NCBI RefSeq assembly: GCF_030818485.1 | Contig: NZ_JAUTAJ010000004.1 | Span: 971,001-1,035,000, forward strand | Origin: Pseudoroseomonas cervicalis | GTDB taxonomy: Bacteria; Pseudomonadota; Alphaproteobacteria; Acetobacterales; Acetobacteraceae | Direction of reading: 5' to 3' | Length of the DNA stretch: 64,000 bases | In this document: piece by piece, positions 1 to 8,309 of the stretch | Layout: each line of letters opens with the position of its first letter | Position numbering within the stretch: position 1 is the first letter of the stretch | The notes under the pieces: generated by a model | Seen by the model: only the letters and a program-made list of their open reading frames with translations | What the model was told of the DNA's origin: nothing | Database searches by the model: none | Translations under genes and position numbers: made by a program

Positions 1-405
1 ACCAGCGCCGCCGCCCCGACCCTCAGGCCCCTGGTGCAATGGGCGCGGCGGCATCTCTCCCTGAAGCAGAGCGATACCGGGCAGTTCCTGGTGGGCGGCG
101 GCTGGCCGGGGCGGCTGGATGCGGATGGCGCGGCGCGGCTGCTGCGGCCGGCGATCGAGGGCAATCTCTGGGTCGCGGGGCAGGCGCTGCCGATGCTGGC
201 GGGGGTGCGGGTGCTGCGGGCCTGGGCCTCGCCCAACATCCATCTCGATCGCGGCCCGGTGCTGGGGGAGAGCCCGCGCCATCCCGGCCTGTTCCACGCC
301 ATCACCTCGAATGGCTGGACGCTGGGGCCGCTGGTCGGGCGCATGCTGGCCGAGGCCTTGCTGGGACGGGGCCGGCCACCCGCGGCTTTCGCCCCGGGCG
401 GCTGA
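1..405 (+). CDS. FAD-dependent amino-acid/glycine oxidase-type oxidoreductase (C-terminal part)
   Basis: The reading frame is open from the window edge, so only the last ~134 residues are present. The C-terminal block with NGWTLGPLVGRMLAEALLG resembles the FAD-binding tail of the DAO superfamily (DadA/ThiO/glycine oxidase), where a G-x-T-L-x-P-x-x-G-R segment closes the flavin site. The substrate cannot be told without the N-terminal Rossmann motif and substrate loop. A 71-bp gap separates it from the glycosyltransferase gene downstream, so a shared transcript is possible. The family assignment rests on this short tail only. Confidence 0.6.
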   Translation, partial: TSAAAPTLRPLVQWARRHLSLKQSDTGQFLVGGGWPGRLDADGAARLLRPAIEGNLWVAGQALPMLAGVRVLRAWASPNIHLDRGPVLGESPRHPGLFHAITSNGWTLGPLVGRMLAEALLGRGRPPAAFAPGG

Positions 406-476
406 GGCGGCGGAACCGGCCGGCGTTGCGTTCGGTTGCTGGCACGCCAGGGCCAGGGGCGCTAAGCACGCCGGCG

Positions 477-1565
477 ATGTCCCCGCCGATTCTGACCGTC
501 GTCATCCCCTGCTACAACGAGGCCCCGAATGTCGCGCCCATGGTGGCGCGGCTGGAGCAGGCGCTTGCCGGCATCGCCTGGGAAGCCATTTTCGTCGACG
601 ACAACAGCCCGGATGGCACCACCGGCGTCGCCAGGGAGATCGCGGCGCGGGACGGGCGCATCCGCTGCATCCGCCGGGTCGGGCGGCGCGGCCTGTCCTC
701 CGCCTGTGTCGAGGGCATGCTGGCCTCCTCCGCCCCCTATGTGGCGGTGATCGATGGCGATCTGCAGCATGACGAGACGCTGCTGCCGCGCATGCTGGCG
801 GCGCTGCAGGGCGGCGAGGCGGATGTCGCCATCGGCAGCCGGCATGTCGAGGGCGGCGCCTCCACCGAGGGGTTTTCGGCGGTGCGGCAGCGGATCAGCG
901 ATGGCGGCATCGCGCTGGCCCAGCTTTTCCTGCCGGTGCGGGTGGCCGACCCGATGAGCGGCTTCTTCATGCTGCCGCGCGAGCTGGTGGAGCAGGTGGC
1001 GCCGCGGCTGACCGGGCGCGGCTTCAAGATCCTGCTCGACATCCTGCTCTCCGCCCGCCGCAAGCTGCGGGTGGTCGAGCTGCCCTACAGCTTCCGCGCC
1101 CGGCAGGCGGGGGAATCCAAGCTCGACACCACGGTGCTGCTGGAATTCCTGGCGCTGCTGCTGGACAAGGCGACGGGCGGGCTGCTGCCGCTGCGCTTCC
1201 TGTCCTTCGCCGCCATCGGCGGGCTCGGCATCCTGGTGCATATGGCGGTGCTGGCGCTGGCGCTTGGCCCGCTCTCCTTCCATGCGGCGCAATGGCTGGC
1301 CAGCTTCGTCGCCATGACGATGAATTTCTGGCTGAACAACCGCGTCACCTACAGCGATGTCCGGCTGCGCGGCCCGCGGCTGTGGCGCGGGCTGGTGCTG
1401 TTCTACCTGGTCTGCGGCGTGGGCGTGGCGGCCAATGTCGGCATTGCCGGGCTGCTGCTGCGGGATGAGCTGGTGGATTGGGGCCTGGCCGGCGCCGCCG
1501 GCGCGGCGCTGACGGTGGTGTGGAACTACGCCGTCTCGGCCACGCTGGTCTGGCGCGCCCGCTGA
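477..1565 (+). CDS. GT2 polyprenyl-phosphate sugar synthase fused to a GtrA-like membrane domain
   Basis: A protein of 362 aa. Residues 1-235 are a GT-A family 2 domain of the dolichyl-phosphate mannose synthase type: VVIPCYNE near residue 8, DDNSPDG at 41-47 and DGDLQHDE at 93-100, which carries the metal-binding DxD. Residues ~240-362 hold four hydrophobic segments with NFWLNNRVTY, typical of GtrA/DPMS membrane domains. It probably transfers a sugar from a nucleotide donor to undecaprenyl phosphate at the inner membrane. The ATG at 477 is chosen because homology starts at once. Its stop overlaps the next start (TGATG), so it is coupled to a GT39 gene that would use the lipid-linked sugar. 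Confidence 0.85.
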   Translation: MSPPILTVVIPCYNEAPNVAPMVARLEQALAGIAWEAIFVDDNSPDGTTGVAREIAARDGRIRCIRRVGRRGLSSACVEGMLASSAPYVAVIDGDLQHDETLLPRMLAALQGGEADVAIGSRHVEGGASTEGFSAVRQRISDGGIALAQLFLPVRVADPMSGFFMLPRELVEQVAPRLTGRGFKILLDILLSARRKLRVVELPYSFRARQAGESKLDTTVLLEFLALLLDKATGGLLPLRFLSFAAIGGLGILVHMAVLALALGPLSFHAAQWLASFVAMTMNFWLNNRVTYSDVRLRGPRLWRGLVLFYLVCGVGVAANVGIAGLLLRDELVDWGLAGAAGAALTVVWNYAVSATLVWRAR

Positions 1566-3007
1566 TGTCCTGGCGCAACCCCTGGCTGCAGGCGCTGCTG
1601 GGGCTGACGGCGCTGCGGCTGCTGGCGGCGCTCTGGCTGCCGCCGGCGCCGGACGAGGCCTATTACTGGGTCTGGGGCCGGGCGCTGGCGCCCAGCTATT
1701 ACGATCACCCACCCATGGTCGCGGCCTGGACGGCGCTGGGCAGCCTGATCGCCGGCGACAATGCCTTCGGGCTGCGGCTGCTGGGCCCGATCGGCGTCGC
1801 CATCGCCTCGATCCTGCTGGCGCAGGCGGGGGAGGCGCTGTGGCCCGGCCGGCGGGTGGGCGTCTGGGCCGCGGCGCTGCTGAACGGCACGCTGCTGCTC
1901 GGCGCCGGCTCGGTGCTGATGACGCCGGACACGCCGCTGCTGGTGTTCTGGTGCGCCGCCATCTGGGCCCTGGCGCGGCTGCAGGCCAGCCAGGATGGGC
2001 GCTGGTGGCTGGGCTTCGGCCTGCTCTCGGGCGGCGCGCTGCTGTCGAAATACACCGCCGTGCTGCTGGGCGCCGCCGTGGTGCTCTGGCTGCTGGCCGA
2101 GCCCCGGGCGCGCCACTGGCTGCGCAGCGCCTGGCTGTGGCTGGGCGGCGCGCTGGCGGTGCTGGTGTTCAGCCCCGTCATCTGGTGGAACGCCACGCAT
2201 CACTGGGCCAGCTTCGCCAAGCAGGGCGGACGGGCGGGGGCGACCGCCACCGGCTCCCCCTGGCGCTATCTCGGCGAATTGCTGGGCGGGCAGATCGGCC
2301 TCGTCACCCCGATCATCTTCGTGCTCTGCGTCGCGGGCACGGTGCTGGCCTGCCGGCGCTGGTGGCGCGGCGATGCCGCCGCCGGGCTGCTGGCAGCGCT
2401 GACCGTGCCGGCGGCGCTGCTGTTCCTCTGGCAGGCGACCGGCAGCCGGGTGCAGGGCAATTGGCCGGCCATCCTCTATCCCAGCGCCTGCCTGGCCGCC
2501 GCCGCCTATCTGGGGCCGGGCTGGGATCGCTGGCGGCGCTGGGGCGTGGCGCTGGGCATCGGGCTGACGCTGCTGGTGCTGGTGCAGGCGGCGCTGGCGC
2601 CGCTGCCGCTGCCCCGCCGCAGCGACCCGACCCTGGCCAGGCTGGGCGGCTGGGCCGAATTCGCCGGCGAGGTCGAGGCGGCGCGCCGCCAGGCCGGGGC
2701 AAGCTTTGTCGCCGCCGAGGAATATGGGCTGGCCAGCGAGCTGGCGCTGCATCTGCCGCCGGGCGTTGCGGTGGTGGCGCTGGGCGACCGGTGGGACCTG
2801 TTCGACCTGCCCCCCCCGGCGGAGGGGCTGCGCGGGCTGCTGGTGCGCAGCGAGCGCCGCTCCGGCCCGCCGCTCTGGCCGGGCGCGGTGGAGCAGGGCG
2901 GCATCATCCGCAGCCGCAAGGGGATCGAGGCCGAGCGCTACCGGCTGCATGGGGTGGTGGTGACGGCGGAGACGCCGCCTTTGGCGCTGCTGCCGCCGCG
3001 GCGCTGA
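1565..3007 (+). CDS. GT39-family (ArnT/PMT-like) integral membrane glycosyltransferase
   Basis: A 480-aa protein with about ten hydrophobic segments. DEAYYW at residues 30-35 and SYYDHPPM at 44-51 are the signature of GT39/PMT_2 enzymes; the acidic residue in the first periplasmic loop is catalytic in ArnT. These enzymes move a sugar from undecaprenyl phosphate to a periplasmic acceptor such as lipid A, another glycan or protein. One-base overlap with the upstream GT2-GtrA gene suggests the two form a donor-synthase/transferase pair. The acceptor and sugar cannot be read from sequence. The soluble C-terminal ~130 residues are less conserved. Confidence 0.85.
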   Translation: MSWRNPWLQALLGLTALRLLAALWLPPAPDEAYYWVWGRALAPSYYDHPPMVAAWTALGSLIAGDNAFGLRLLGPIGVAIASILLAQAGEALWPGRRVGVWAAALLNGTLLLGAGSVLMTPDTPLLVFWCAAIWALARLQASQDGRWWLGFGLLSGGALLSKYTAVLLGAAVVLWLLAEPRARHWLRSAWLWLGGALAVLVFSPVIWWNATHHWASFAKQGGRAGATATGSPWRYLGELLGGQIGLVTPIIFVLCVAGTVLACRRWWRGDAAAGLLAALTVPAALLFLWQATGSRVQGNWPAILYPSACLAAAAYLGPGWDRWRRWGVALGIGLTLLVLVQAALAPLPLPRRSDPTLARLGGWAEFAGEVEAARRQAGASFVAAEEYGLASELALHLPPGVAVVALGDRWDLFDLPPPAEGLRGLLVRSERRSGPPLWPGAVEQGGIIRSRKGIEAERYRLHGVVVTAETPPLALLPPRR

Positions 3008-3084
3008 AGGTATCTTGAAGCCCTGGCGGTGGGCGCCCGCCACCCCACATGCTGGGGCGTTGGCCTGGGCAGGAGGGTGAGACA

Positions 3085-4023
3085 ATGCCGATCCGCATTC
3101 CGCGTGGCTGGGAATTGCCGGAGAGCGCCGCGACGCCGGAGCATCTGGTGCTGGGCCGCCGCAAGGCCCTTGGCCTCGGCGCCGGGCTGATCGCCGGCGG
3201 GCTGGCCATGCCGTCCCTGGCACAGGAGGCCGGGATGGCGGCGATGCGCAACACGCGCTACGCGGCCGATCGCGCCCTGACCTCGGAGCGCGACGCCACC
3301 AGCTACAACAACTATTACGAGTTCGGCAGCGGCAAGAGCGTCGGCGGCCCGGCGCAGCGGCTGCGGCAGAGCCCCTGGACGATCCGGCTGGAGGGCATGG
3401 TCGAGAAGCCGCAGGAGATCGGGCTCGAGGATCTGCTGAAGCGGGTCAGCCTGGAGGAGCGGGTGCTGCGGCATCGCTGTGTCGAGGCCTGGGCGATGAC
3501 GGTGCCCTGGACCGGCTTCGCCATGTCGGAGCTGCTGAAGATCGCCGCGCCGCTGTCGAGCGCCAAATATGTGGTGTTCGAGACGGTGCGCGATCCCTCG
3601 GTGATGCCGGGGCTGCGGCAGAGCTGGTATCCCTGGCCCTATACCGAGGGCTGCACCATCGAGGAGGCCGGCAATGAGCTGTGCTTCCTGGCGGTCGGGC
3701 TCTATGGCAAGCCGGTGCCGGCGCAGAATGGCGGGCCGATCCGCGTGCTGTTCCCCTGGAAATACGGCTTCAAGAGCGGCAAGTCGCTGGCCGCCATCCG
3801 TTTCACCGACACGCGGCCGGTGAGCTTCTGGGAGAAGCTGCAGCCCAGCGAATATGGCTTCTGGGCCAATGTGAACCCGGAGGTGCCGCATCCGCGCTGG
3901 AGCCAGGCGAGCGAGCGGCTGCTCGGCAGCAATGAGCGGGTGCCGACCAAGCTGTTCAACGGCTATGGCGCCTTCGTCGCCGACCTCTACCAGGGCCTGC
4001 AATCGGAACGGCTGTACCTGTAG
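3085..4023 (+). CDS. msrP: Protein-methionine-sulfoxide reductase catalytic subunit MsrP (molybdopterin enzyme)
   Basis: A 312-aa periplasmic molybdoenzyme that repairs oxidised methionines in envelope proteins. A twin-arginine leader (GRRKALGLGAGL, Arg 25-26) ends near AMPSLAQ. HRCVEAWAMTVPW contains Cys132, which fits the molybdenum ligand of the sulfite-oxidase fold. The ATG at 3085 follows a strong AGGAGG at 3071-3076. The usual haem membrane partner msrQ is not next to it, so the electron donor must be encoded elsewhere or differ. Export would need the Tat translocase, whose tatB and tatC genes are at 54.9-56.3 kb. Confidence 0.93.
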   Translation: MPIRIPRGWELPESAATPEHLVLGRRKALGLGAGLIAGGLAMPSLAQEAGMAAMRNTRYAADRALTSERDATSYNNYYEFGSGKSVGGPAQRLRQSPWTIRLEGMVEKPQEIGLEDLLKRVSLEERVLRHRCVEAWAMTVPWTGFAMSELLKIAAPLSSAKYVVFETVRDPSVMPGLRQSWYPWPYTEGCTIEEAGNELCFLAVGLYGKPVPAQNGGPIRVLFPWKYGFKSGKSLAAIRFTDTRPVSFWEKLQPSEYGFWANVNPEVPHPRWSQASERLLGSNERVPTKLFNGYGAFVADLYQGLQSERLYL

Positions 4024-4100
4024 CCGGCCGCCAACGGCGGCCGGCCCTGGCAGAAAAAAGAAGGAGGTCTGGGGGAATTCATTCCCCCAGATTCTTTTTC
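4023..4100. terminator. Tandem-hairpin bidirectional terminator between convergent genes (repeat copy 1)
   Basis: Two hairpins lie between the msrP stop and the NUDIX stop. The first has 10-bp arms 4023-4032/4036-4045 with a 3-nt loop. The second has 10-bp arms 4068-4077/4082-4091 with a TTCA loop. The second is flanked by an A-rich tract (4052-4062) and a T-rich tract (4092-4099), so it can end transcription from either side. A homologous copy lies at 26897-26971, also between convergent genes. Confidence 0.85.
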
Positions 4101-4545
4101 AGTCCGGCAATTCGGCGATGCGCCTGCGCCCTTCGTCGATTGCCCTGAGTGCCTCTGGCCACAGCCCCAGCGTCGCGACCTCATCCGGCGAGAAGAAGCG
4201 GGCCTCGCTGACATCGTCCCCCGCCACCGGCTCGCCGGAGAGCCAGCGCCCGGCGAAGTCGATGATGGTGTAGTGGAAGCGGGCGCGGCCTTCCTCGTCA
4301 TGGCTCAGCGCGTCTACCACGACGGCGAGGGTCAGCGGCCCGACCTCGATGCCCGCTTCCTCGCGCAGCTCGCGGCGGGCGGCGGCCTCCGCGGTCTCGC
4401 CCAGCATCTGGGCGCCGCCGGGGATGGACCATTCGCCCTGGCGCGGCGGCCTGGCGCGCCGCACCAGCAGGACATCGTTGCCGCGGAAGGCCACCACGCC
4501 GATGCCGACCCAGGGCCGGTCGGGATATTCGCGGCTACCGCTCAC
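4099..4545 (-). CDS. NUDIX hydrolase
   Basis: A 148-aa protein with a perfect Nudix box at residues 44-66: GAQMLGE, seven residues, then RELREEAGI. It should hydrolyse a nucleoside diphosphate linked to another moiety using Mg2+. It most resembles small ADP-ribose pyrophosphatase/MutT-like members, but the substrate is not determined. The GTG start at 4545 overlaps the stop of the DUF4340 gene (GTGA), which implies translational coupling to the Gld-type transporter operon. An upstream extension in frame has shadow-like composition and is excluded. Confidence 0.85.
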   Translation of the reverse strand: MSGSREYPDRPWVGIGVVAFRGNDVLLVRRARPPRQGEWSIPGGAQMLGETAEAAARRELREEAGIEVGPLTLAVVVDALSHDEEGRARFHYTIIDFAGRWLSGEPVAGDDVSEARFFSPDEVATLGLWPEALRAIDEGRRRIAELPD

Positions 4546-5570
4546 GGCGCCGCGGGGCGGGGCGCGGCCTGCTCGGCCTGGCGGAGGTCGTCCAGCCGCG
4601 GCAGCAGGCTGCGCTCCTTGTGGGCCGGCACCTGATAGGCCCAGCCGCGCCAGCGGGCGTTGAGCTGCTCGGCCTCCGGGCTGCCCTCGGCCTTCAGCAG
4701 CAGCCACAGCGCCTCCTCCTTGCGGCGCAGCACGGCGTCGATCGCCAGGCTGTCGGTGAAGGTGAAGCGGGCGCTGCCCAGCGCCTCGCCGGGCATGTCG
4801 GCCTCGCGCTGCACATCGGTCAGCGTCAGGAACTCGAAGGCGCCGGCGATGGAATCCAGGCTGCTCTGCTCCAGCGGCGGCGTCTCGGCCGGGGCGGTGA
4901 CGGAGAGGCGGCCATCCGGCCCCTCGCCACGGCGCAGTTCCAGCACCGGCGCGCCCTCGCGGCGGATGGTGGCGGCCAGCATCCGCTCGCGCGGGATGTT
5001 GGCCATGTCGCGGTCGATCCAGAGCTGGGCGTCGGCATCCAGCGGCAGGCGGCCCTCGGCCAGCCAGGACTGGGTCTCGCCGGGGCGGCGGACATAGACG
5101 CTCTCGGGCACATTGCCCTGCACGCGGACGCGGCGGCGGCCCACCACCAGCTCGGCGATGGGCTGGTTGCTGCCATCCAGCACCCGCAGCAGCGCGGCGG
5201 TGGAGCCCTCCTGCTCCGGGTCCTGCAGGCCCAGCCGCTCCAGCAGTTCGGGGTTGCTGGTGCGCGGCTCGACCAGGCGCAGCTCGGTCAGGCCGACCAG
5301 CAGCTCGCGCACCTTCTCGGGGCGGACGGGGTAGTCGGCGGCCTCGGGCAGCACCCAGACATCACCCTGGCGGCGGGCGATGGCCAGCGACTTGCCCTGC
5401 TGCTTCACCTCGATGCGCATGGCACCGGCGAGGCGGGCGGCCAGGTTCTGGAACATCAGCGGTGCGCCGCCAATGTCGCGCGGCTTCGGGCCGCCGGGGC
5501 CGAGGGCGACCACGGCGCCGGCGGAGGCGAGGGCGGCGGCGCCCAGGATGAGCAGGGATCGGCGTTCCAT
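4542..5570 (-). CDS. DUF4340 domain-containing protein of a Gld-type ABC system
   Basis: A 342-aa protein with one N-terminal hydrophobic segment (residues 5-24: LLILGAAALASAGAVVALG) followed by a soluble region containing the DUF4340 repeat (for example QGDVWVLPEAADYPVRPEKV). It is likely anchored in the inner membrane facing the periplasm. DUF4340 proteins typically sit beside GldG-like auxiliary proteins, as here (12-bp gap). Function is unknown beyond being an accessory of the ABC system. It is the fourth gene of the operon and overlaps the NUDIX gene. Confidence 0.8.
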   Translation of the reverse strand: MERRSLLILGAAALASAGAVVALGPGGPKPRDIGGAPLMFQNLAARLAGAMRIEVKQQGKSLAIARRQGDVWVLPEAADYPVRPEKVRELLVGLTELRLVEPRTSNPELLERLGLQDPEQEGSTAALLRVLDGSNQPIAELVVGRRRVRVQGNVPESVYVRRPGETQSWLAEGRLPLDADAQLWIDRDMANIPRERMLAATIRREGAPVLELRRGEGPDGRLSVTAPAETPPLEQSSLDSIAGAFEFLTLTDVQREADMPGEALGSARFTFTDSLAIDAVLRRKEEALWLLLKAEGSPEAEQLNARWRGWAYQVPAHKERSLLPRLDDLRQAEQAAPRPAAP

Positions 5571-5582
5571 CTCGGCCTCTCC

Positions 5583-7574
5583 TCAGGCGCGGGCCGCAGC
5601 GCGGCGGCGGTTGCGCAGCACCGCCAGCACCAGGGCGAACAGGGTGAGCAGCGCCGGGACGAGCGCGATGTTGACGATGCGCAGGGTGCGCTCCAGCCCT
5701 TCGATATCCCGCCGCAGCTCCAGCTGCACGGTGCGCAGCTGGCCGCGCGTGGCGGTGATCTCGGCCCGGGCGCGGTCGATCTCGGCGCGCTGCTCAGGCG
5801 TGATGACGGTCTGGTTCTGGTTGCGCTCGCCGGGCTGGGCGGTGCCGGCCGCTGTCCCCTGGCGCAGCTGGCGCAGCCGCCGCTCGGTGGCTTCCAGCCG
5901 CTGGGTCAGGCTCTGCTCGGTCTGGCGGTACTGCGCCTCGGCGCTGCGGCGCATCTCCTCCACCACGCCGAAGGGGCGCAGCGATTCACCGCGCGAGCGC
6001 AGGCCGATCAGCGCATCGCCACCGGCCAGGGTGTCGGTGAGGTTGGCGATCAGCGCGCCATTGTCGCTGAAGGGGGTGGCCACCTGCTGGCCGAAGAAAT
6101 CCTGCACCTGGACCCAGAAGCGGTCCTCCAGCAGGTCGGTGTCATTGGCGATGACGAGGTTGGCCGGGCCGTCGCTCTGCGCGCGATGGGCGGGGAAGCC
6201 GGCCGGGCGCTCCGCACCCTCGGCGGGGGCGGGCGGGCCGCCGGGGAAGGCGCTCTGCAGGATGCCGCGGGCGCGGGCCATCAGCACATAGCGCTGGCCA
6301 TCCGCCTGGAAGCCGGCCAGCAGCTGGGCCGGGTTGGGGTTGCGGCGGACCTTGTCGGCCTCCACCAGCATGGCGCGGTCGCTGCTGGTGATCAGCGGCG
6401 TGAATTCGATGCCGGCGCCCTCGCGGCGGCGCACCTGGCCGGCGGAGGCGAAGGTGACCTGCTGCAGATCGGCCGTCGCCACATCGCCACGGCTCAGCGA
6501 ATCCTCGGTCGCGTTGAACCAGGCGAGGTAGTCGACCGCCTGCAGCCGGTCGCGCGGATTGGCGCGCACGCGCCAGGCGCCGCGCTGGTCCAGCACCACC
6601 TTGTCCGACGGCGTCTCGATGCCCCAGGCGTTCAGCAGGCGGTCGAGATTGGAGGCCGTCTCGGCCGGGGGCTGGCCATTCGGGCCGGGGCGGCTCGCCT
6701 GGCTTTCGCTGTGCGGGTCCGTCATGGCGAAGAGCTTGCCGCCGCGCATGACGAACTGGTCGATGGCGTAGAGCGTCGTCTCCGGCAGGTTCTGCGGCTG
6801 GGCGACGATCAGCACCTGCATGTCGGCCGGGATGACCGCCGTGTCCGGCCCGACCTCGCGCAGCGTGAAGAACTGGCGCAGCTGGTTGGCGATGACGAAG
6901 GGCTGCCCGGCGCCGGGCACCCGCATCATCATCGCCCTGGGGTCGCCATTGACCGGCAGGGCCGAGAGCAGACCGACCACCGGGCGGCGCGGGTTGGACA
7001 GCTCATAGACCAGGCGCGTCAGGTCGTATTCCAGGAAGCGCTCGCGGTCCGGCTGGAAGAAGGGCAGCACCCGCTCATCATCCAGCAGGTTGCTGCCGGC
7101 CAGGCCGAAATAGACCTGCTCGCCGGACTGGTCGACCGGCACGCCCTGGATGCCGGCGGCCATGGCCCTGTCCTCGGTCTCCGAGAAGGGCTCGGGGTCG
7201 AGATATTCCAGGCGGATCTTGCCATCCGACAGGGCGGCGTATTCCTGCAGCATCTCGCGCACCCGGTCGGCATAGGCGCCATAGACCGGGATGCTGCCGC
7301 CGAGCCGGCTGGAATAGAACAGCCGCAGGGTGATCGGGTCCTGCAGGCCGCCGAGCACCTGACGGGTGCCGTCCGACAGGGTGTAGAGATGCTGCTGCGT
7401 CAGATCGAGCCGTGCCCGGGGCAGCAGCCGGTCGGCCAGCAGATTGGCCGAGACGGCCAGCACCAGAGCGGCGCCGAGGCCGCCGATGGAATAGGCCAGG
7501 CGGCGCGAGGCCGGGCGGGGCGCCGGGCGCGGCGTGCCGGAGGCAGGCGAGGGGGCGTGGGTGGCGTCGCTCAT
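5583..7574 (-). CDS. GldG-family ABC-type auxiliary (periplasmic) protein
   Basis: A 663-aa protein: N-terminal membrane anchor near residues 27-48, an ABC_transp_aux domain (DLTQQHLYTLSDGTRQVL, ITLRLFYSS, RVREMLQEYAA), a predicted coiled coil around residues 575-625 and a C-terminal transmembrane helix near 635-655. It belongs to the GldG/Mla-unrelated family first named from Bacteroidetes gliding motility but common in non-gliding bacteria. It should work with the permease and ATPase encoded just upstream (3-bp and 0-bp spacing). Substrate unknown; I infer envelope export, not motility. Confidence 0.82.
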   Translation of the reverse strand: MSDATHAPSPASGTPRPAPRPASRRLAYSIGGLGAALVLAVSANLLADRLLPRARLDLTQQHLYTLSDGTRQVLGGLQDPITLRLFYSSRLGGSIPVYGAYADRVREMLQEYAALSDGKIRLEYLDPEPFSETEDRAMAAGIQGVPVDQSGEQVYFGLAGSNLLDDERVLPFFQPDRERFLEYDLTRLVYELSNPRRPVVGLLSALPVNGDPRAMMMRVPGAGQPFVIANQLRQFFTLREVGPDTAVIPADMQVLIVAQPQNLPETTLYAIDQFVMRGGKLFAMTDPHSESQASRPGPNGQPPAETASNLDRLLNAWGIETPSDKVVLDQRGAWRVRANPRDRLQAVDYLAWFNATEDSLSRGDVATADLQQVTFASAGQVRRREGAGIEFTPLITSSDRAMLVEADKVRRNPNPAQLLAGFQADGQRYVLMARARGILQSAFPGGPPAPAEGAERPAGFPAHRAQSDGPANLVIANDTDLLEDRFWVQVQDFFGQQVATPFSDNGALIANLTDTLAGGDALIGLRSRGESLRPFGVVEEMRRSAEAQYRQTEQSLTQRLEATERRLRQLRQGTAAGTAQPGERNQNQTVITPEQRAEIDRARAEITATRGQLRTVQLELRRDIEGLERTLRIVNIALVPALLTLFALVLAVLRNRRRAAARA

Positions 7575-7577
7575 GGC

Positions 7578-8309
7578 TCAATCCGCCTTGCGATGGTCGA
7601 CGGCCACGGCATTGGCGAACAGCCAGAAGCCGATGAAGCTGGCGAAATAGACGAGGTCCCGCAGCGCCACCACGCCACGGGAGAAGCCGCCGAGCCGGTC
7701 GGTGACCGATACGCCGCGCGCGATATCGGCCAGCACCGGCATCCGCACGGAGAGGAATTCCGTCACCACCGGGCTGCCGGCGGCGGCGAAGAGGAAGCAG
7801 ATGGCGACCGCGAGGACGAAGGCGATGACCTGGTTCTTGGTCAGGGCCGAGATGGCGGCCCCGACCGCAAGATAGGCGCCGGCCACCAGCAGGCAGCCGA
7901 GATAGCCGGTCAGGATGACGCCATTGTCCGGATTGCCGAGATAGTTGACCGTCAGCACCAGGGGGAAGGTCAGGGCCAGCGCGATGGCGCAGAAGGCCCA
8001 GGCGGCCAGGAACTTGCCCAGCACCGCCTGCCATTGGGTGATCGGCAGGGTCAGCAGCAGCTCGATGGTGCCGAGGCGCCGCTCCTCCGCCCAGAGCCGC
8101 ATGGTCAGCGCCGGGACCAGGAACAGGAACAGCCAGGGGATGAAGCCGAAGAAGGGCTGCAGGTCGGCGGTGCCGCGGCCGAAGAAATTCCCGAGCGTGA
8201 AGGTCAGCGCCCCCGACATCACCAGGAAGATGACGATGAACACATAGGCGACGGGCGTCGCGAAATACCCGGCCAGCTCGCGCCGGGCGACGATCAGGGA
8301 GGCGCGCAT
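7578..8309 (-). CDS. ABC-2 type permease subunit (GldF-like)
   Basis: A 243-aa polytopic protein with six hydrophobic segments. It starts MRASLIVARRELAGYFATPVAYVFIVIFL, a typical cytoplasmic coupling helix plus TM1 of ABC-2 permeases associated with GldG. It should form the membrane pore together with the ATPase encoded upstream. Its ATG shares its first base with the last base of the ATPase stop (position 8309), and the GldG-like gene follows after 3 bp. Confidence 0.85.
   Translation of the reverse strand: MRASLIVARRELAGYFATPVAYVFIVIFLVMSGALTFTLGNFFGRGTADLQPFFGFIPWLFLFLVPALTMRLWAEERRLGTIELLLTLPITQWQAVLGKFLAAWAFCAIALALTFPLVLTVNYLGNPDNGVILTGYLGCLLVAGAYLAVGAAISALTKNQVIAFVLAVAICFLFAAAGSPVVTEFLSVRMPVLADIARGVSVTDRLGGFSRGVVALRDLVYFASFIGFWLFANAVAVDHRKAD

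Noticed and set aside
39..476. An N-terminal extension of the GT2-GtrA protein
   Set aside because: The in-frame upstream residues overlap the FAD oxidoreductase gene in another frame and are Gly/Ala/Arg-rich shadow sequence. GT2 homology starts right after the ATG at 477.
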